From Methanobacterium sp. (GTDB taxonomy: Archaea; Methanobacteriota; Methanobacteria; Methanobacteriales; Methanobacteriaceae), in assembly GCA_015661405.1 (NCBI GenBank), contig JACWMK010000032.1:1-43190 (forward strand): a DNA stretch of 43,190 nucleotides, written 5' to 3'. A program made the translations under genes and the position numbers. The notes beneath the pieces are model-generated. The model searched no databases, was not told the DNA's origin, and saw nothing but the letters and a program-made list of their open reading frames with translations. Each line of letters starts with the position of its first letter. Position 1 is the first letter of the stretch. This document shows positions 8,892 through 17,805 of the stretch, in pieces.

Positions 8892-9563
8892 TTATTCATC
8901 AGAAATTGATTCATTATTTGATGAGGCAATTAAATCTTTATTATATTTTAAACTACCACTACATTTACATTTTAATGAGAAATCATCCGGTGACTCACCA
9001 TTTTCAAGTTGATAATAACCTTGACATTTATTGCAAATTAGATACCCTTCCTTACTAGAATTACTAAATTTATTTAAATGATGTTTAATGAGTTTAATTG
9101 AAGCTTCATAAATTTTAATATCTGTTTCAATTAAAATATCCATAATTTGATCGACTAGGGGGTAACTGGTTGATTCGCTGAAGAATACCCCTATAACGCC
9201 GCCTATGGCGCCTATGATCATATTAAAAATTGCCCCTATAAATCCATACATGAAGATTGTAATTATAAGTGCTCCAATATTGCCTAATGTTGCAACGGAA
9301 GTAAATAATGCTGTTAATGAGAATAATGCAAAAAATGATCCGATTATTATTCCAATTAAAACAACTAATGATCCGTGAATTGCACCATTCATGTAATCAG
9401 TATCAACAAGATAACCAACAAATATGGTGGCTATAAAAATTCCAAAGTAACTTATGATTATATATACCCACATATTATACATTCCAGGAATCATTCCCAG
9501 CATAAAGTTGATTAAATGTGCTAAAATGAAACCAATAATCACTACTAACCAGTTTATATTCAT
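8892..9563 (-). CDS. DUF5518-type membrane protein with C-terminal zinc-ribbon-like tail
   Basis: A 223-residue protein with five or so hydrophobic segments (about 5-27, 30-52, 60-88, 93-112, 113-130), rich in Gly, followed by a soluble tail. The tail contains YLICNKCQGYYQL and then FSLKCKCSGSL, a CxxC...CxC set that could bind zinc. The membrane part resembles the DUF5518 family, which is abundant in Methanobacteriales and has no assigned role. ATG 9563 has GGGGTT a few bases upstream. It is a single gene between the U32 gene (convergent) and the CBS-cfbC operon (divergent). Confidence 0.7.
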   Translation of the reverse strand: MNINWLVVIIGFILAHLINFMLGMIPGMYNMWVYIIISYFGIFIATIFVGYLVDTDYMNGAIHGSLVVLIGIIIGSFFALFSLTALFTSVATLGNIGALIITIFMYGFIGAIFNMIIGAIGGVIGVFFSESTSYPLVDQIMDILIETDIKIYEASIKLIKHHLNKFSNSSKEGYLICNKCQGYYQLENGESPDDFSLKCKCSGSLKYNKDLIASSNNESISDE

Positions 9564-9960
9564 TTTAACCCCCTATTATTAATAAAATCATTATTTAATT
9601 TCAGTTATCATTTTTTGAATCTTTAATATTATTTAATCTTAATTTATATACATTTCTTTTACTGCTAAAATTGTTTAGAATTAATTATTATAAAAATACA
9701 AAATTAAATCTTTAGAAATTAATTTGATGCTTATAAATAACTATAAATCACAAAAAAAAATTCATCAAAAAAATATGAAGAAAAAAATAAAATAAAATTA
9801 TATGAATAAAAAATTTATTAACCTAATATTGTCATTAAATTAAAAGTGGAGTTTATTATTATTATAAATCAATTTAAAATAAAAGATAGTTTAAATAATA
9901 AATATAAAGCATTTCAGTGTTAATAAAATGATTAATTCAGTGTAAAAGGGAGATGATGAA
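9564..9960. other. AT-rich divergent intergenic region
   Basis: Nearly 400 nt of very AT-rich DNA. A minus-strand TATA (tatataaat, near 9650-9641) would serve the membrane-protein gene, and a plus-strand tttaaataataaatataa near 9890-9907 would serve the CBS-cfbC operon. No gene or clear RNA structure was seen. Confidence 0.5.
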
Positions 9961-10437
9961 ATGGTTAAAGTCAAAGATTCCATGGAGAAGTTAGTGATAA
10001 GGTTTCATGTAGATGATAAGATAACTGATATTGCGCAGATTTTAAGAGAGAATAAGATCAGCGGAGCACCTATTGTTGATAAAGATAATAAAGTAATTGG
10101 AATAGTTAGTGAAGGGGATATAATGAGGTTACTTGAGGTTCATTCACCCCGTATAAATCTTATATTACCATCACCATTAGACTGGATTGAATTACCTATA
10201 AGAATGAAATATGAATTTGATGAAATAGCAGAAGACATGAATAGAGCAGCTTCAGTACATATAAGTGAAATAATGACCAAAAAAGTCATCACTACAAAAG
10301 AAGATGATGATATTTCTGACGCTGCCCAGTTAATGGATACTCACAGTGTAAATAGATTACCCGTAGTGGATGATGAAGGAAAATTAATCGGAATAGTAAC
10401 AAGGGGTGACATTATAAGTGCTCTGGTGAGAAGTTAA
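9961..10437 (+). CDS. Tandem CBS-domain protein
   Basis: A 158-residue protein made of two CBS motifs. The first (about 1-60) has ITDIAQILRENKISGAPIVD and KVIGIVSEGDIMRLLE; the second (about 98-158) has ISEIMTKKVITTKEDDDISD, NRLPVVDDEGK and LIGIVTRGDIISAL. A linker of about 35 residues separates them. CBS pairs bind adenine nucleotides or S-adenosylmethionine and act as energy sensors. ATG 9961 is preceded by GGGAGATGATGAA. The stop lies 1 nt before the start of cfbC, so the two are translated from one mRNA, which suggests the CBS protein is linked to F430 synthesis or merely co-regulated with it. Confidence 0.88.
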   Translation: MVKVKDSMEKLVIRFHVDDKITDIAQILRENKISGAPIVDKDNKVIGIVSEGDIMRLLEVHSPRINLILPSPLDWIELPIRMKYEFDEIAEDMNRAASVHISEIMTKKVITTKEDDDISDAAQLMDTHSVNRLPVVDDEGKLIGIVTRGDIISALVRS

Positions 10438-10438
10438 A

Positions 10439-11242
10439 ATGAGTAAAACCAAGCGCATCGCCATATATGGTAAAGGGGGGATTGGTAAATCCACAATAGT
10501 CTCTAATATAGCTGCATCTTACGCAGAAAATCAGCAAGTACTAGTTATCGGCTGTGACCCTAAATCTGACACCACTCGGACATTAGTGGGAAGTAGAATA
10601 CCCACAATATTAGATATGCTTAAAATGAAAAAAGAAGCATCCGCAGATGAAATAATTCATATTGGATATAATAAAGTGAAATGCGTGGAGAGCGGTGGAC
10701 CAAAACCCGGAGTGGGATGCGCTGGACGAGGCGTAATCGTAGCCATGAATTATCTTGAAAAAATAGGTGCATTCAATGATGAATTAGACGTGATCATCTA
10801 CGATGTACTAGGTGATGTAGTATGTGGTGGATTCGCAGTTCCATTAAGGGAAAATTATGCTGATGAAGTTTACATTGTAACATCCGGAGAATACATGGCT
10901 TTATACGCGGCTAATAACATTTGCAAAGGAATACAAAAACTTAAAAGCCGTTTAGGCGGAGTAATCTGTAATTGCCGTGGAATCGAAAATGAATTAAAAA
11001 TCGTAAATACATTTGCTCATAGAGTGGATAGTAAAATTATTGGAATCATACCACGAAGTGAATTAGTCCAGAGAAGTGAAATAGAAGCTAAAACAGTTAT
11101 AGAGAAATATCCAGAATCCGAACAAGCAAATCGATACAAAGAATTAGCTGAAACCATTTACAGTAATCAGGAATTCACTATCCCCCAACCCATGGAAGTT
11201 GATGAATTCGAAAAATTCATGTTAAGTAAAGTAGATTTTTAA
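10439..11242 (+). CDS. cfbC: Ni-sirohydrochlorin a,c-diamide reductive cyclase, NifH-like reductase subunit
   Basis: CfbC is the ATP-dependent Fe-protein partner of CfbD; together they reduce Ni-sirohydrochlorin diamide during coenzyme F430 synthesis. The 267-residue NifH-like protein has the P-loop IYGKGGIGKSTIVSNIA (about 9-25), switch region GCDPKSDTTR, the two cluster Cys in PGVGCAGRG and GDVVCGGFAVPLRE, and YIVTSGEYMALYAANNI. Length and the short lineage-specific insert fit CfbC rather than nitrogenase NifH, and no nif genes are nearby. GGTGA at 10425-10429, inside the CBS gene, is its ribosome binding site (9-nt spacer to ATG 10439). Confidence 0.9.
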   Translation: MSKTKRIAIYGKGGIGKSTIVSNIAASYAENQQVLVIGCDPKSDTTRTLVGSRIPTILDMLKMKKEASADEIIHIGYNKVKCVESGGPKPGVGCAGRGVIVAMNYLEKIGAFNDELDVIIYDVLGDVVCGGFAVPLRENYADEVYIVTSGEYMALYAANNICKGIQKLKSRLGGVICNCRGIENELKIVNTFAHRVDSKIIGIIPRSELVQRSEIEAKTVIEKYPESEQANRYKELAETIYSNQEFTIPQPMEVDEFEKFMLSKVDF

Positions 11243-11430
11243 ATCAATGAAATAGTTAAATAAATTATTTATTATTAAAATAATCCTCATTTAAATAACT
11301 AAATACAACAATTCCTTTAATATAAATACTAAAAAATATTCACAATTTTAAATCCTTTTTTTAAACATCTTTTTTTTTCCATCGAAAATTTTTTTTTAGT
11401 TATTATATTCATAAAGAAAGCTTTGATAAA
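11243..11430. other. AT-rich intergenic stretch
   Basis: Downstream of cfbC: A/T tracts including T runs near 11360-11398 that may end transcription. No gene was seen before the acetyltransferase remnant. Confidence 0.4.
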
Positions 11431-11602
11431 TTGAAAATTAAAATTTTAGAATATAAACCGAAGTATTTAGTAGATTTAATCAAACTTTTAGGGAGGTTAT
11501 TCATTCCGTAAATGTAAAAGATTATACGGAGCATCAGTTAGACAATTGGGCACCGAAATGATTGATACTTTAAAATGGAAAAATAGAATCCTCCTTAAAT
11601 GA
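11431..11602 (+). pseudogene. GNAT acetyltransferase N-terminal remnant (two frameshifts)
   Basis: Reading across three frames reconstructs the start of a YafP-like acetyltransferase: MKIKILEYKPKYLVDLIKLL from TTG 11431, then VIHSVNVKDYTEHQLDNWAP after a shift near 11493, then KMIDTLKWKNRILLK after a second shift near 11560, ending at TGA 11600-11602. The order HSVN-DYT-QLD-WAP is characteristic of that subfamily. No acetyl-CoA-binding half follows, so this is a decayed, truncated gene. Confidence 0.7.
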
Positions 11603-11841
11603 TAGTTGTTCTCGTTCTACACATATTTAATTTAAATATTGAATTTATTTCATGGAATAAACCGTTATATTTCTTTTAATTAAATTAAAAACTTTCATTT
11701 CTATCACTTTTAAAACGACCAGAATTTATAAATCTTTTTCAAGACATATATAAAGATGAAAAAAATTTTATTAAAAATATTACTTAGAACATTGTAATCT
11801 TGAAAATACATTTAAAGAAAAATTCTTTGGTGAATAAAAAA

Positions 11842-12351
11842 ATGACTAAATTCGAAGAACTTTGCAAGATTTATACAAATGCAGGAAAAGAGTTTAATAA
11901 CTATCGATGGAAATGCATTGATTTCGCTACAAAAATAGGTGAAGGACTTGCAGATTATTTAGAATGTAATACTGATGATATACAGTATTATCTAGTAAGT
12001 AATATACCTCAATCAAACGTAGCTAAACTACCTCAAGAGGCTCATCCCCGAGATGCTCTATTCTTAGAAGATGATACTTTCTGGCATTATGGTATGGGGA
12101 TTAACTTGTATATGGAAGGCATTAAAAATCCTGCGACAACCTATATATTTGACTTAGCCATCAAAGAGAATAAAAATTTTATTATCAAATTTATTAAACA
12201 ACAGCAAGAATTTAATATTAATCCTTCAAAACCAGCAGACCTTCAAACCGTATATGAATTCATTTTTAATGAGATTAAAGGCCGTTTCGATAATGAACTT
12301 GAAAAATTTCTGAAACATAAGTCAACAGAACATTATCCCGGATATATCTAA
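11842..12351 (+). CDS. Hypothetical soluble protein
   Basis: A 169-residue protein from ATG 11842, chosen because GGTGA at 11829-11833 sits 8 nt upstream; an in-frame TTG at 11800 lacks such a site. Predicted helices flank a central segment with DIQYYLVSNIPQSNVAKLPQ and FLEDDTFWHYGMGINLYMEG, which may be a mixed beta sheet. No signal peptide or membrane segment. I do not recognise the family. It stands alone between the acetyltransferase remnant and the convergent M42 peptidase. Composition is like the genome average, so it looks native. Confidence 0.65.
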   Translation: MTKFEELCKIYTNAGKEFNNYRWKCIDFATKIGEGLADYLECNTDDIQYYLVSNIPQSNVAKLPQEAHPRDALFLEDDTFWHYGMGINLYMEGIKNPATTYIFDLAIKENKNFIIKFIKQQQEFNINPSKPADLQTVYEFIFNEIKGRFDNELEKFLKHKSTEHYPGYI

Positions 12352-12352
12352 T

Positions 12353-12377
12353 AAAAAAAAATTAAAATTTTTTTTTT
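12353..12377. terminator. Bidirectional A/T terminator between convergent genes
   Basis: An A8 run (12353-12360, a T run on the minus strand) and a T10 run (12368-12377) lie between the two convergent stop codons, which would end transcription from both sides. Confidence 0.5.
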
Positions 12378-12416
12378 AAACTTTTAATCCTTTACTATTT
12401 TATTTCAAATCAAATT

Positions 12417-13445
12417 TTAAACTTTTTTCAGTGCAGCAACTATAAGTTTAACAGTGTTTTCAATATCATCAAGATTTACAACTTCTACTGGCGAATGCAT
12501 ATACCTCACTGCTGGTGATAAAACTCCTGATGGTATACCTTCCCTAGTGAGATGAATTGCAGTGGCATCAGTTGTACCTCCTTCAGTAACTGCAAGTTGA
12601 TAAGGTATTTCTTCTGATTCGGCTGTTGAAATTAATAATTCTTTAACCATAGGGTGAGTTATTATTCCATCACCACTGGCATCAGATAAAATTATTATAG
12701 GCCCTTTACCTGCACTAGCCGGTGCTTCTCCTTCCTTTATTCCGGGATGATCCCCGGATAATCCAACATCTAATGCTATAGCCATATCCGGGTTTATTTT
12801 AAATGCAGATGTTCTAGCGCCTTTAAGCCCCACTTCCTCCTGGACAGTTCCCACCCCAAAGATAGTGGCATTACTTTCAACCCTCTTCAAAACCTCTATA
12901 ATAATACAACAACCCACTCTATCATCCAATGATTTACCAGTAAACATATTATTTTGAAGCTGGCTGAACTCCTGTTTAATGGTTATTGGATCGCCAATAT
13001 TCACTAATTTTTCAGCTTCTTCCTTATTACTAACCCCAATGTCAATAAACATATCCTCATATTTAACGACTTTTTTCCGTTCCTCTTCTTTCATTAAATG
13101 AGGAGGTTTGGAACCTATAACTCCAGGAATCTTTCCATTTGTGGTGTGAATGATTACATTCTGATTTAAAAGGGTTTGATCATTTATTCCACCAATCTTT
13201 GAAAACTTAATGAATCCCCTTTTGTCAATGTATCTTATCATAAGTCCAATTTCATCCATATGCGCAGCTAACATCACCTTTTTACTGTCAGATGCACCAT
13301 TCTTTCTTATAATCAAGTTACCAAGATTATCAACTTCAATATCATCAACATAATCTTTTAACTCTTCTATGATCAAATTTCTCACGTTATTCTCAAAACC
13401 AGAAACTCCTGGAGCATTGGCAAGTTTTTTTAGAAGATCTATCAT
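12417..13445 (-). CDS. M42-family metallo-aminopeptidase
   Basis: A 342-residue TET-type aminopeptidase. Metal and catalytic motifs appear in order: LAAHMDEIGLMIRYID (His and Asp), GKSLDDRVGCCI (bridging Asp), GTVQEEVGLKGART (general-base Glu and ligand Glu), AIALDVGLSGD (Asp) and AVRYMHSPVEVVNL (His). A PDZ-like dimerisation insert lies between about 70 and 165. Known archaeal members form dodecameric tetrahedra that trim peptides released by the proteasome; substrate preference cannot be read here. ATG 13445 has GAGGGAT about 6 nt upstream. Older annotations call this family endoglucanase, which is not supported. Confidence 0.9.
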   Translation of the reverse strand: MIDLLKKLANAPGVSGFENNVRNLIIEELKDYVDDIEVDNLGNLIIRKNGASDSKKVMLAAHMDEIGLMIRYIDKRGFIKFSKIGGINDQTLLNQNVIIHTTNGKIPGVIGSKPPHLMKEEERKKVVKYEDMFIDIGVSNKEEAEKLVNIGDPITIKQEFSQLQNNMFTGKSLDDRVGCCIIIEVLKRVESNATIFGVGTVQEEVGLKGARTSAFKINPDMAIALDVGLSGDHPGIKEGEAPASAGKGPIIILSDASGDGIITHPMVKELLISTAESEEIPYQLAVTEGGTTDATAIHLTREGIPSGVLSPAVRYMHSPVEVVNLDDIENTVKLIVAALKKV

Positions 13446-13650
13446 AAATTATCCCTCGCTATTTAGTTCTAAATTGACATCTTTCCTAGTTTTTTTAATT
13501 TAACCAAAAACTTCATTAAATCTACAAATAAACTCATATCAACCTATTTTATCCTAATAAACTATTATACAGCATAATTTATATAATTTATGATTCAAAT
13601 ATATAAGATAAGAAATTATTGTAAAAAATTTATAATGGAGTTAGCTCATT

Positions 13651-15015
13651 TTGATTCCTGAACTAATTAATAAGCTCTTAGAAAATGATTTAATATCCAA
13701 AGAACAATACAAATCTCTTTCACCATTAAAAAAGCCGTATGGTAAAAAATTAGGAAAATTCCTTATTGAAAGCGATTATTTAACTAAAAAGAATTTAGAA
13801 ACTTTTATCGAACAGAATAAACAATCCCTATTCGAATTATTTGACAACTTTATAAATGAAAATTCTAAATTAGCAAAGTCAATAATATGGAATGATGATT
13901 CAAAGAATCCTAAATCATATAATAACTGGTTACAATCAAATAAAATAGAATTATCCACCACTTTTTGGAGTCAACTCCTAGACATTCACTCAGATCTGGA
14001 TGAAGCTCCAACCTGTACTATCACCTTGGATGATGATGGAGAAGTATTATCAACTGATCTACAACCTGAAGATGCATGGAAATATTACATAAATTACATT
14101 GCCCATTGTTTAAGAGTAGAATTAGATAGATTAGTTCAATGGTCGCTTTTAAAATATAATGAAAAACAATTAAAACTATTACTGGATAGTCATACTCTTT
14201 TTGAATACTCTAAATCACGAAAAGTTTACTCCATATTTAGAAGACATGAATCATTATTCAATCATGGCTCAGTAACAATCGGAGATCCAGTCCGAATCTA
14301 TGATTTTCTAGATGAAGAAAAATTAATTAGTATAACCCGCTGGGGTACTATTGGATATCTATTAGGATGGTGTCGGGATAATTTATATCATTTTAAAGAT
14401 GGAAACACGCCTGAAAACTATCAAAATCACTGGCAGTACGAAGGATACCCACCAGTTGAAAGAATAATCTCTGGAACAAAACATCCTAATCAAGGATTCC
14501 AACATTATACAGCGGGTTGCTGGGGTACAACAGGATTTCTACATACAGTATTAAGAACAATTAATATTCCAGTAGTTTTAGAAGAGCAGTGTAATCACGC
14601 TTTACCACATTTTGTTTACAGTGATTCACACGAATTTTACCTCTCACATGGAGATGATCCCTATAATAAATTATACAAAACCACTACACCTAAATTCCCA
14701 CCTTTAGACCTGATTATTGATCAACAAAAATTTGATCAATGGTTTAATAAAGATTTACCAGATGAAACAATTTGCTATAATGTGGGGAGGCACGCTCTTG
14801 AACTGGCGATTGAATACCTCCCTAAAGAACTCTTAAAAATATACTGTGATGACTTAATTAAGAATAAAACCCCTGAAAATGGGAGAGTGTACAATGAAAT
14901 ATTCAGAAACCACATATCCTTAAAAGAATTAGATAGTTTTGGTTTTTGGGATAGATTAAAACAGAAAATAGATGGTTTAGGCGGATGCGAGGCAATTAAA
15001 AACAAATTAAATTAA
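13651..15015 (+). CDS. Protein with MshEN-like N-terminus and transglutaminase-like core
   Basis: A 454-residue protein from TTG 13651 (GGAG at 13637-13640). Residues about 1-60 contain two helical repeats, LLENDLISKEQY and KKLGKFLIESDYLTKKNLET, resembling the N-terminal domain of type II secretion ATPases. The centre has a possible transglutaminase-like triad: Cys in TAGCWGTTGFLHTVLRTINI, His in NHALPHFVYSD and Asp in SHGDDPYNKLY, in the order and rough spacing of that fold. No signal peptide or membrane segment is visible. The family assignment is inference from the triad; the substrate is unknown. It is divergent from the M42 peptidase, which could suggest peptide or protein processing. 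Confidence 0.55.
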   Translation: MIPELINKLLENDLISKEQYKSLSPLKKPYGKKLGKFLIESDYLTKKNLETFIEQNKQSLFELFDNFINENSKLAKSIIWNDDSKNPKSYNNWLQSNKIELSTTFWSQLLDIHSDLDEAPTCTITLDDDGEVLSTDLQPEDAWKYYINYIAHCLRVELDRLVQWSLLKYNEKQLKLLLDSHTLFEYSKSRKVYSIFRRHESLFNHGSVTIGDPVRIYDFLDEEKLISITRWGTIGYLLGWCRDNLYHFKDGNTPENYQNHWQYEGYPPVERIISGTKHPNQGFQHYTAGCWGTTGFLHTVLRTINIPVVLEEQCNHALPHFVYSDSHEFYLSHGDDPYNKLYKTTTPKFPPLDLIIDQQKFDQWFNKDLPDETICYNVGRHALELAIEYLPKELLKIYCDDLIKNKTPENGRVYNEIFRNHISLKELDSFGFWDRLKQKIDGLGGCEAIKNKLN

Positions 15016-15333
15016 ATAATACACATTATTAGTTATGTGGGATTATTTTTCTATTTAAACCCTAACGCAGTTCTCTATGGGGGGGGCTCTTAGATTTTAA
15101 TTGGTGAATTCAAAAAATATGAAGATTATAAATAATTACAATAAAAATTTAGAACAGCATTTAGTACCTCATTAAAGTGTACAGACTCATTCATTGTTAG
15201 GACTATTAGTGAATCCAAACTTCTACTTATTCATACATTATGCTTAAATTGTTTCGAAATATTATATTTTATAATATCCAATAATGAAATGGTTAAAAAA
15301 AAATAAAAAATAAAATTTTTTTCCATTTTTTTT
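15016..15333. other. Intergenic region, convergent genes
   Basis: About 320 nt between convergent genes. It has a G7 run near 15079-15085 and an A/T tract toward hcp. No ORF or clear RNA gene was seen. Confidence 0.4.
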
Positions 15334-15338
15334 TTAAC
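15293..15338 (-). terminator. Terminator tract downstream of hcp
   Basis: On the minus strand several T runs follow the hcp stop (complements of the A runs at 15293-15316). They fit an archaeal oligo-T terminator. Confidence 0.4.
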
Positions 15339-16638
15339 TTAACATTTTCTTTATATCTTCTTTAGGATCCCCTATTGGTGTTAAACCATAATTTTCGACT
15401 AAAACCTTAAGTATATCTTCATTTACCCAGCCTGGTATTATAGGTCCCAGGTACATGTTCTTAATGTTTAGTGCTAGGAGGCTCCAGAGTATAGCAGCTG
15501 CCTTTTGCTCCATCCAACTTAAAACAAATGTTAATGGTAGGTCGTTTATTCCCATTTCAAAGAGTTCTGATAATGCTAAAACAACATCTATTCCAACTAT
15601 TGCATCGTTACATTGTCCAAGATCTATTAATCTAGGCACTCCTTCTATATCACCTAATTTCATTTCATTGAACCTATACTTCCCACATGCTAAAGTCAGT
15701 ACAATTGTATCATCAGGTAGATTCTTCACGAACTCTGTATAGTAGGTTGCTTGTGGTTTCGGTGAGTCACATCCCCCAACAACAAAGAAATGCTTAATTT
15801 TACCAGCTTCCACCAGTTCTTTAATTTTCCCGGCTAATGAAAGTATGGTTGAAGCTCCGAATCCTGTTGTAAGAATAGTATCTATTGATTCTTCTTCAAG
15901 ATCCGGGAGTGTTTTTGCCATTTCAATGACTGGAGAGAAATCAAATTCTTCTATATGTTTGACTCCCTGTAACTGTGCAACTCCCACAGTGAACATTCTT
16001 TCTTTATATTCATCAGTAGGTGGTAATACACAGTTCGATGTACCCACAATTGCAGCAGAATATTTTGCAAATGTTTGCTTCTGATCAAACCATGGCCCGC
16101 CTATTTGTCCAACTAAATGTTTATATTTCTTTAATTCCGGGTATCCATGAGCCGGTAAAAGCTCAGAATGAGTGTACACATTAATTCCAGTTCCTTCAGT
16201 TTGTTTTAATAATTCTTCAAGAGCTTTGAGGCTGTGTCCCGTTGCAATAATTCCCTTACCTCTGACTGAGCCTACTTTAACTTCAGTAGGTGTTGGTTCG
16301 CCATAAGTTTCTATATGAGCTTTTTTTAGTAGCTGCATTGCCTTAATATTCATCATTCCAGATTCTGTTGCTAGTTTAACAAACTCTCCAGGGTCAAAAT
16401 TCACATTAGTGAGTGTTGAGTAAAATCCTTTTTCAAGGAATTCATCAACTTCAGGGTCAGTGTATCCTAATTCTCTTGAATGATATAAATAGGCAGATAT
16501 TCCCTTCATTGAAAATAGTAGGTTGTCTTGAAGTCTAGCAACTGTAGCTTCTTTGCCGCAGACTCCTTTAACAGTACATCCGGTTTCCATTGCTGTCTGG
16601 GAACATTGATAACAAAACATATCCAATTTTTCAGGCAT
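15334..16638 (-). CDS. hcp: Hybrid-cluster protein (hydroxylamine/NO reductase), class III
   Basis: Hcp carries a [4Fe-4S] cluster and the 4Fe-2S-2O hybrid cluster and protects against nitric oxide or hydroxylamine. Start ATG 16638 is preferred to an upstream ATG at 16656 because a GGAGG lies 9 nt before it. The 434-residue protein has the N-terminal cluster motif with Cys9, Cys12, Cys21 and Cys27 (CYQC, then GC and VC), the hybrid-cluster regions VVGGCDSPKP, LTLACGKYRFNE and LGQCNDA, and EQKAAAI near the C-terminus. Class I and II enzymes have about 550 residues; the missing helical insert after the N-terminal motif marks the short archaeal class III. It is divergent from msvR and shares its operator region. 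Confidence 0.93.
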   Translation of the reverse strand: MPEKLDMFCYQCSQTAMETGCTVKGVCGKEATVARLQDNLLFSMKGISAYLYHSRELGYTDPEVDEFLEKGFYSTLTNVNFDPGEFVKLATESGMMNIKAMQLLKKAHIETYGEPTPTEVKVGSVRGKGIIATGHSLKALEELLKQTEGTGINVYTHSELLPAHGYPELKKYKHLVGQIGGPWFDQKQTFAKYSAAIVGTSNCVLPPTDEYKERMFTVGVAQLQGVKHIEEFDFSPVIEMAKTLPDLEEESIDTILTTGFGASTILSLAGKIKELVEAGKIKHFFVVGGCDSPKPQATYYTEFVKNLPDDTIVLTLACGKYRFNEMKLGDIEGVPRLIDLGQCNDAIVGIDVVLALSELFEMGINDLPLTFVLSWMEQKAAAILWSLLALNIKNMYLGPIIPGWVNEDILKVLVENYGLTPIGDPKEDIKKMLS

Positions 16639-16686
16639 AAATCTTTTCCTCCACATTTTTTTAGTTTTCGTTTGATGAATCTAATA

Positions 16687-16727
16687 TTTGTTCGTTCATA
16701 AACGAATGTTCTATTATTTACGAACAA
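16687..16727. promoter_or_regulatory. MsvR-type operator between hcp and msvR
   Basis: TTCG-N8-CGAA (16691-16706) is nested in a wider inverted repeat, TTGTTCG (16688-16694) to CGAACAA (16721-16727). TTCG...CGAA boxes are the reported recognition element of MsvR. On the minus strand the box overlaps the likely hcp TATA region (cgtttatgaac), which would allow repression. A plus-strand TATA for msvR (atatatttaaa) lies near 16755-16765. Confidence 0.7.
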
Positions 16728-16801
16728 TAGTTCATATATGTTACGGTTATCATAATATATTTAAATGAAAAACATATCACCAATTACAGAATTTTTAGGA
16801 G

Positions 16802-17590
16802 ATGTTACTAAAGTGGTTAAAAATGGATAAAAGAGAACCTTTTAAAGATATGCATATAGAGTTATTCTCCACATCAAATGGTATTTATGCTATTAACAGT
16901 CCCGTAAGGGTAAAAATATTATCAATGCTTAGAAAGGGTGAACTCAGTTTTGATCAGTTAGTAGAACTTTCAGGAAAAGCAAAATCAACGGTATCAGTGC
17001 ATCTTAGAAGAATGGTAAATGAAGGTATAATTGGTTCAAAGACAGACCCTTTAGATGCACGTAAAAAGATATTCTTTATTAAATCAGAGTATATAGGCAA
17101 ATTATCAGGTAAAAAGGTTGTAACCGAAAATATTGATGAATATGTCTCCAGCTACGTTGAAGGCGAGGGAGATCCGTACAAATTTTTTAGACTAATATTC
17201 CATACTATACGTGTTTCTTTAATAAGCCAAGGGATAGATATTGACCCTATACTTTATGAAGCAGGTGTTAAAGTTGGAAAAACTCTTTACAAAAAAGTTA
17301 AGGATCCTGATATAAACAAGTTGGCCGAGAATATTGCATTGTTCTGGGAAAGCCACAACCTAGGGCAAGTTAATGTTAAAAAACTTGAACCCCTTACCAT
17401 TGATGTTTACGATTGTTTTGAATGTCAAAGCTTACCTATACTAGGAAGACCAGCCTGTGCCTTCGATTCAGGCATATTAAACGCTGTTTTTTCAGCACAT
17501 TTCAACAATGAAGTTAGTGTAAATGAAATAAAATGTTACGCTATGGGTGATAATCACTGTTCTTTCACAATAAAAAAACATACAAAGTAA
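16802..17590 (+). CDS. msvR: MsvR-type redox-sensing transcriptional regulator (HTH + V4R)
   Basis: A 262-residue protein with an ArsR-like winged helix (about 20-95: SPVRVKILSMLRKGELSFDQ, AKSTVSVHLRRMVNEGIIGS) and a C-terminal V4R domain (about 110-258). The V4R domain has Cys in YDCFECQSLP, RPACAFDSG, IKCYAMGD and NHCSFTI, the kind of Cys set through which MsvR senses redox state. MsvR is known only from methanogens, where it represses itself and the divergent oxidative-stress operon when reduced. Start is uncertain: ATG 16802 directly abuts an AGGAG, so ATG 16823 may be the real one. Here the divergent target is hcp rather than the fpaA operon known from Methanothermobacter. Confidence 0.85.
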   Translation: MLLKWLKMDKREPFKDMHIELFSTSNGIYAINSPVRVKILSMLRKGELSFDQLVELSGKAKSTVSVHLRRMVNEGIIGSKTDPLDARKKIFFIKSEYIGKLSGKKVVTENIDEYVSSYVEGEGDPYKFFRLIFHTIRVSLISQGIDIDPILYEAGVKVGKTLYKKVKDPDINKLAENIALFWESHNLGQVNVKKLEPLTIDVYDCFECQSLPILGRPACAFDSGILNAVFSAHFNNEVSVNEIKCYAMGDNHCSFTIKKHTK

Positions 17591-17805
17591 AAATATTTCT
17601 TATAATCAATTTTCAAACTTAATGATTCTTATGGATTTTAATCCTCCCCTAAGAATCTTTGACTAACACTTTAATTATTAATTCATGAAATGAGTTATCG
17701 GAACTTGGAATGGTTAATTAATCCTCAAGGTCAATTTTGTGGCATCATATCATTATAGATATAATAATAATTAAAATTCAAAATTTAAATAATATGAAGA
17801 AGTAT

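Noticed and set aside
10439..11242. Nitrogenase iron protein NifH
   Set aside because: NifH-like, but length, switch sequences and absence of nif neighbours fit CfbC.
15079..15085. Run of seven G as a regulatory or G-quadruplex signal
   Set aside because: A single run cannot form a quadruplex and there is no related element nearby.
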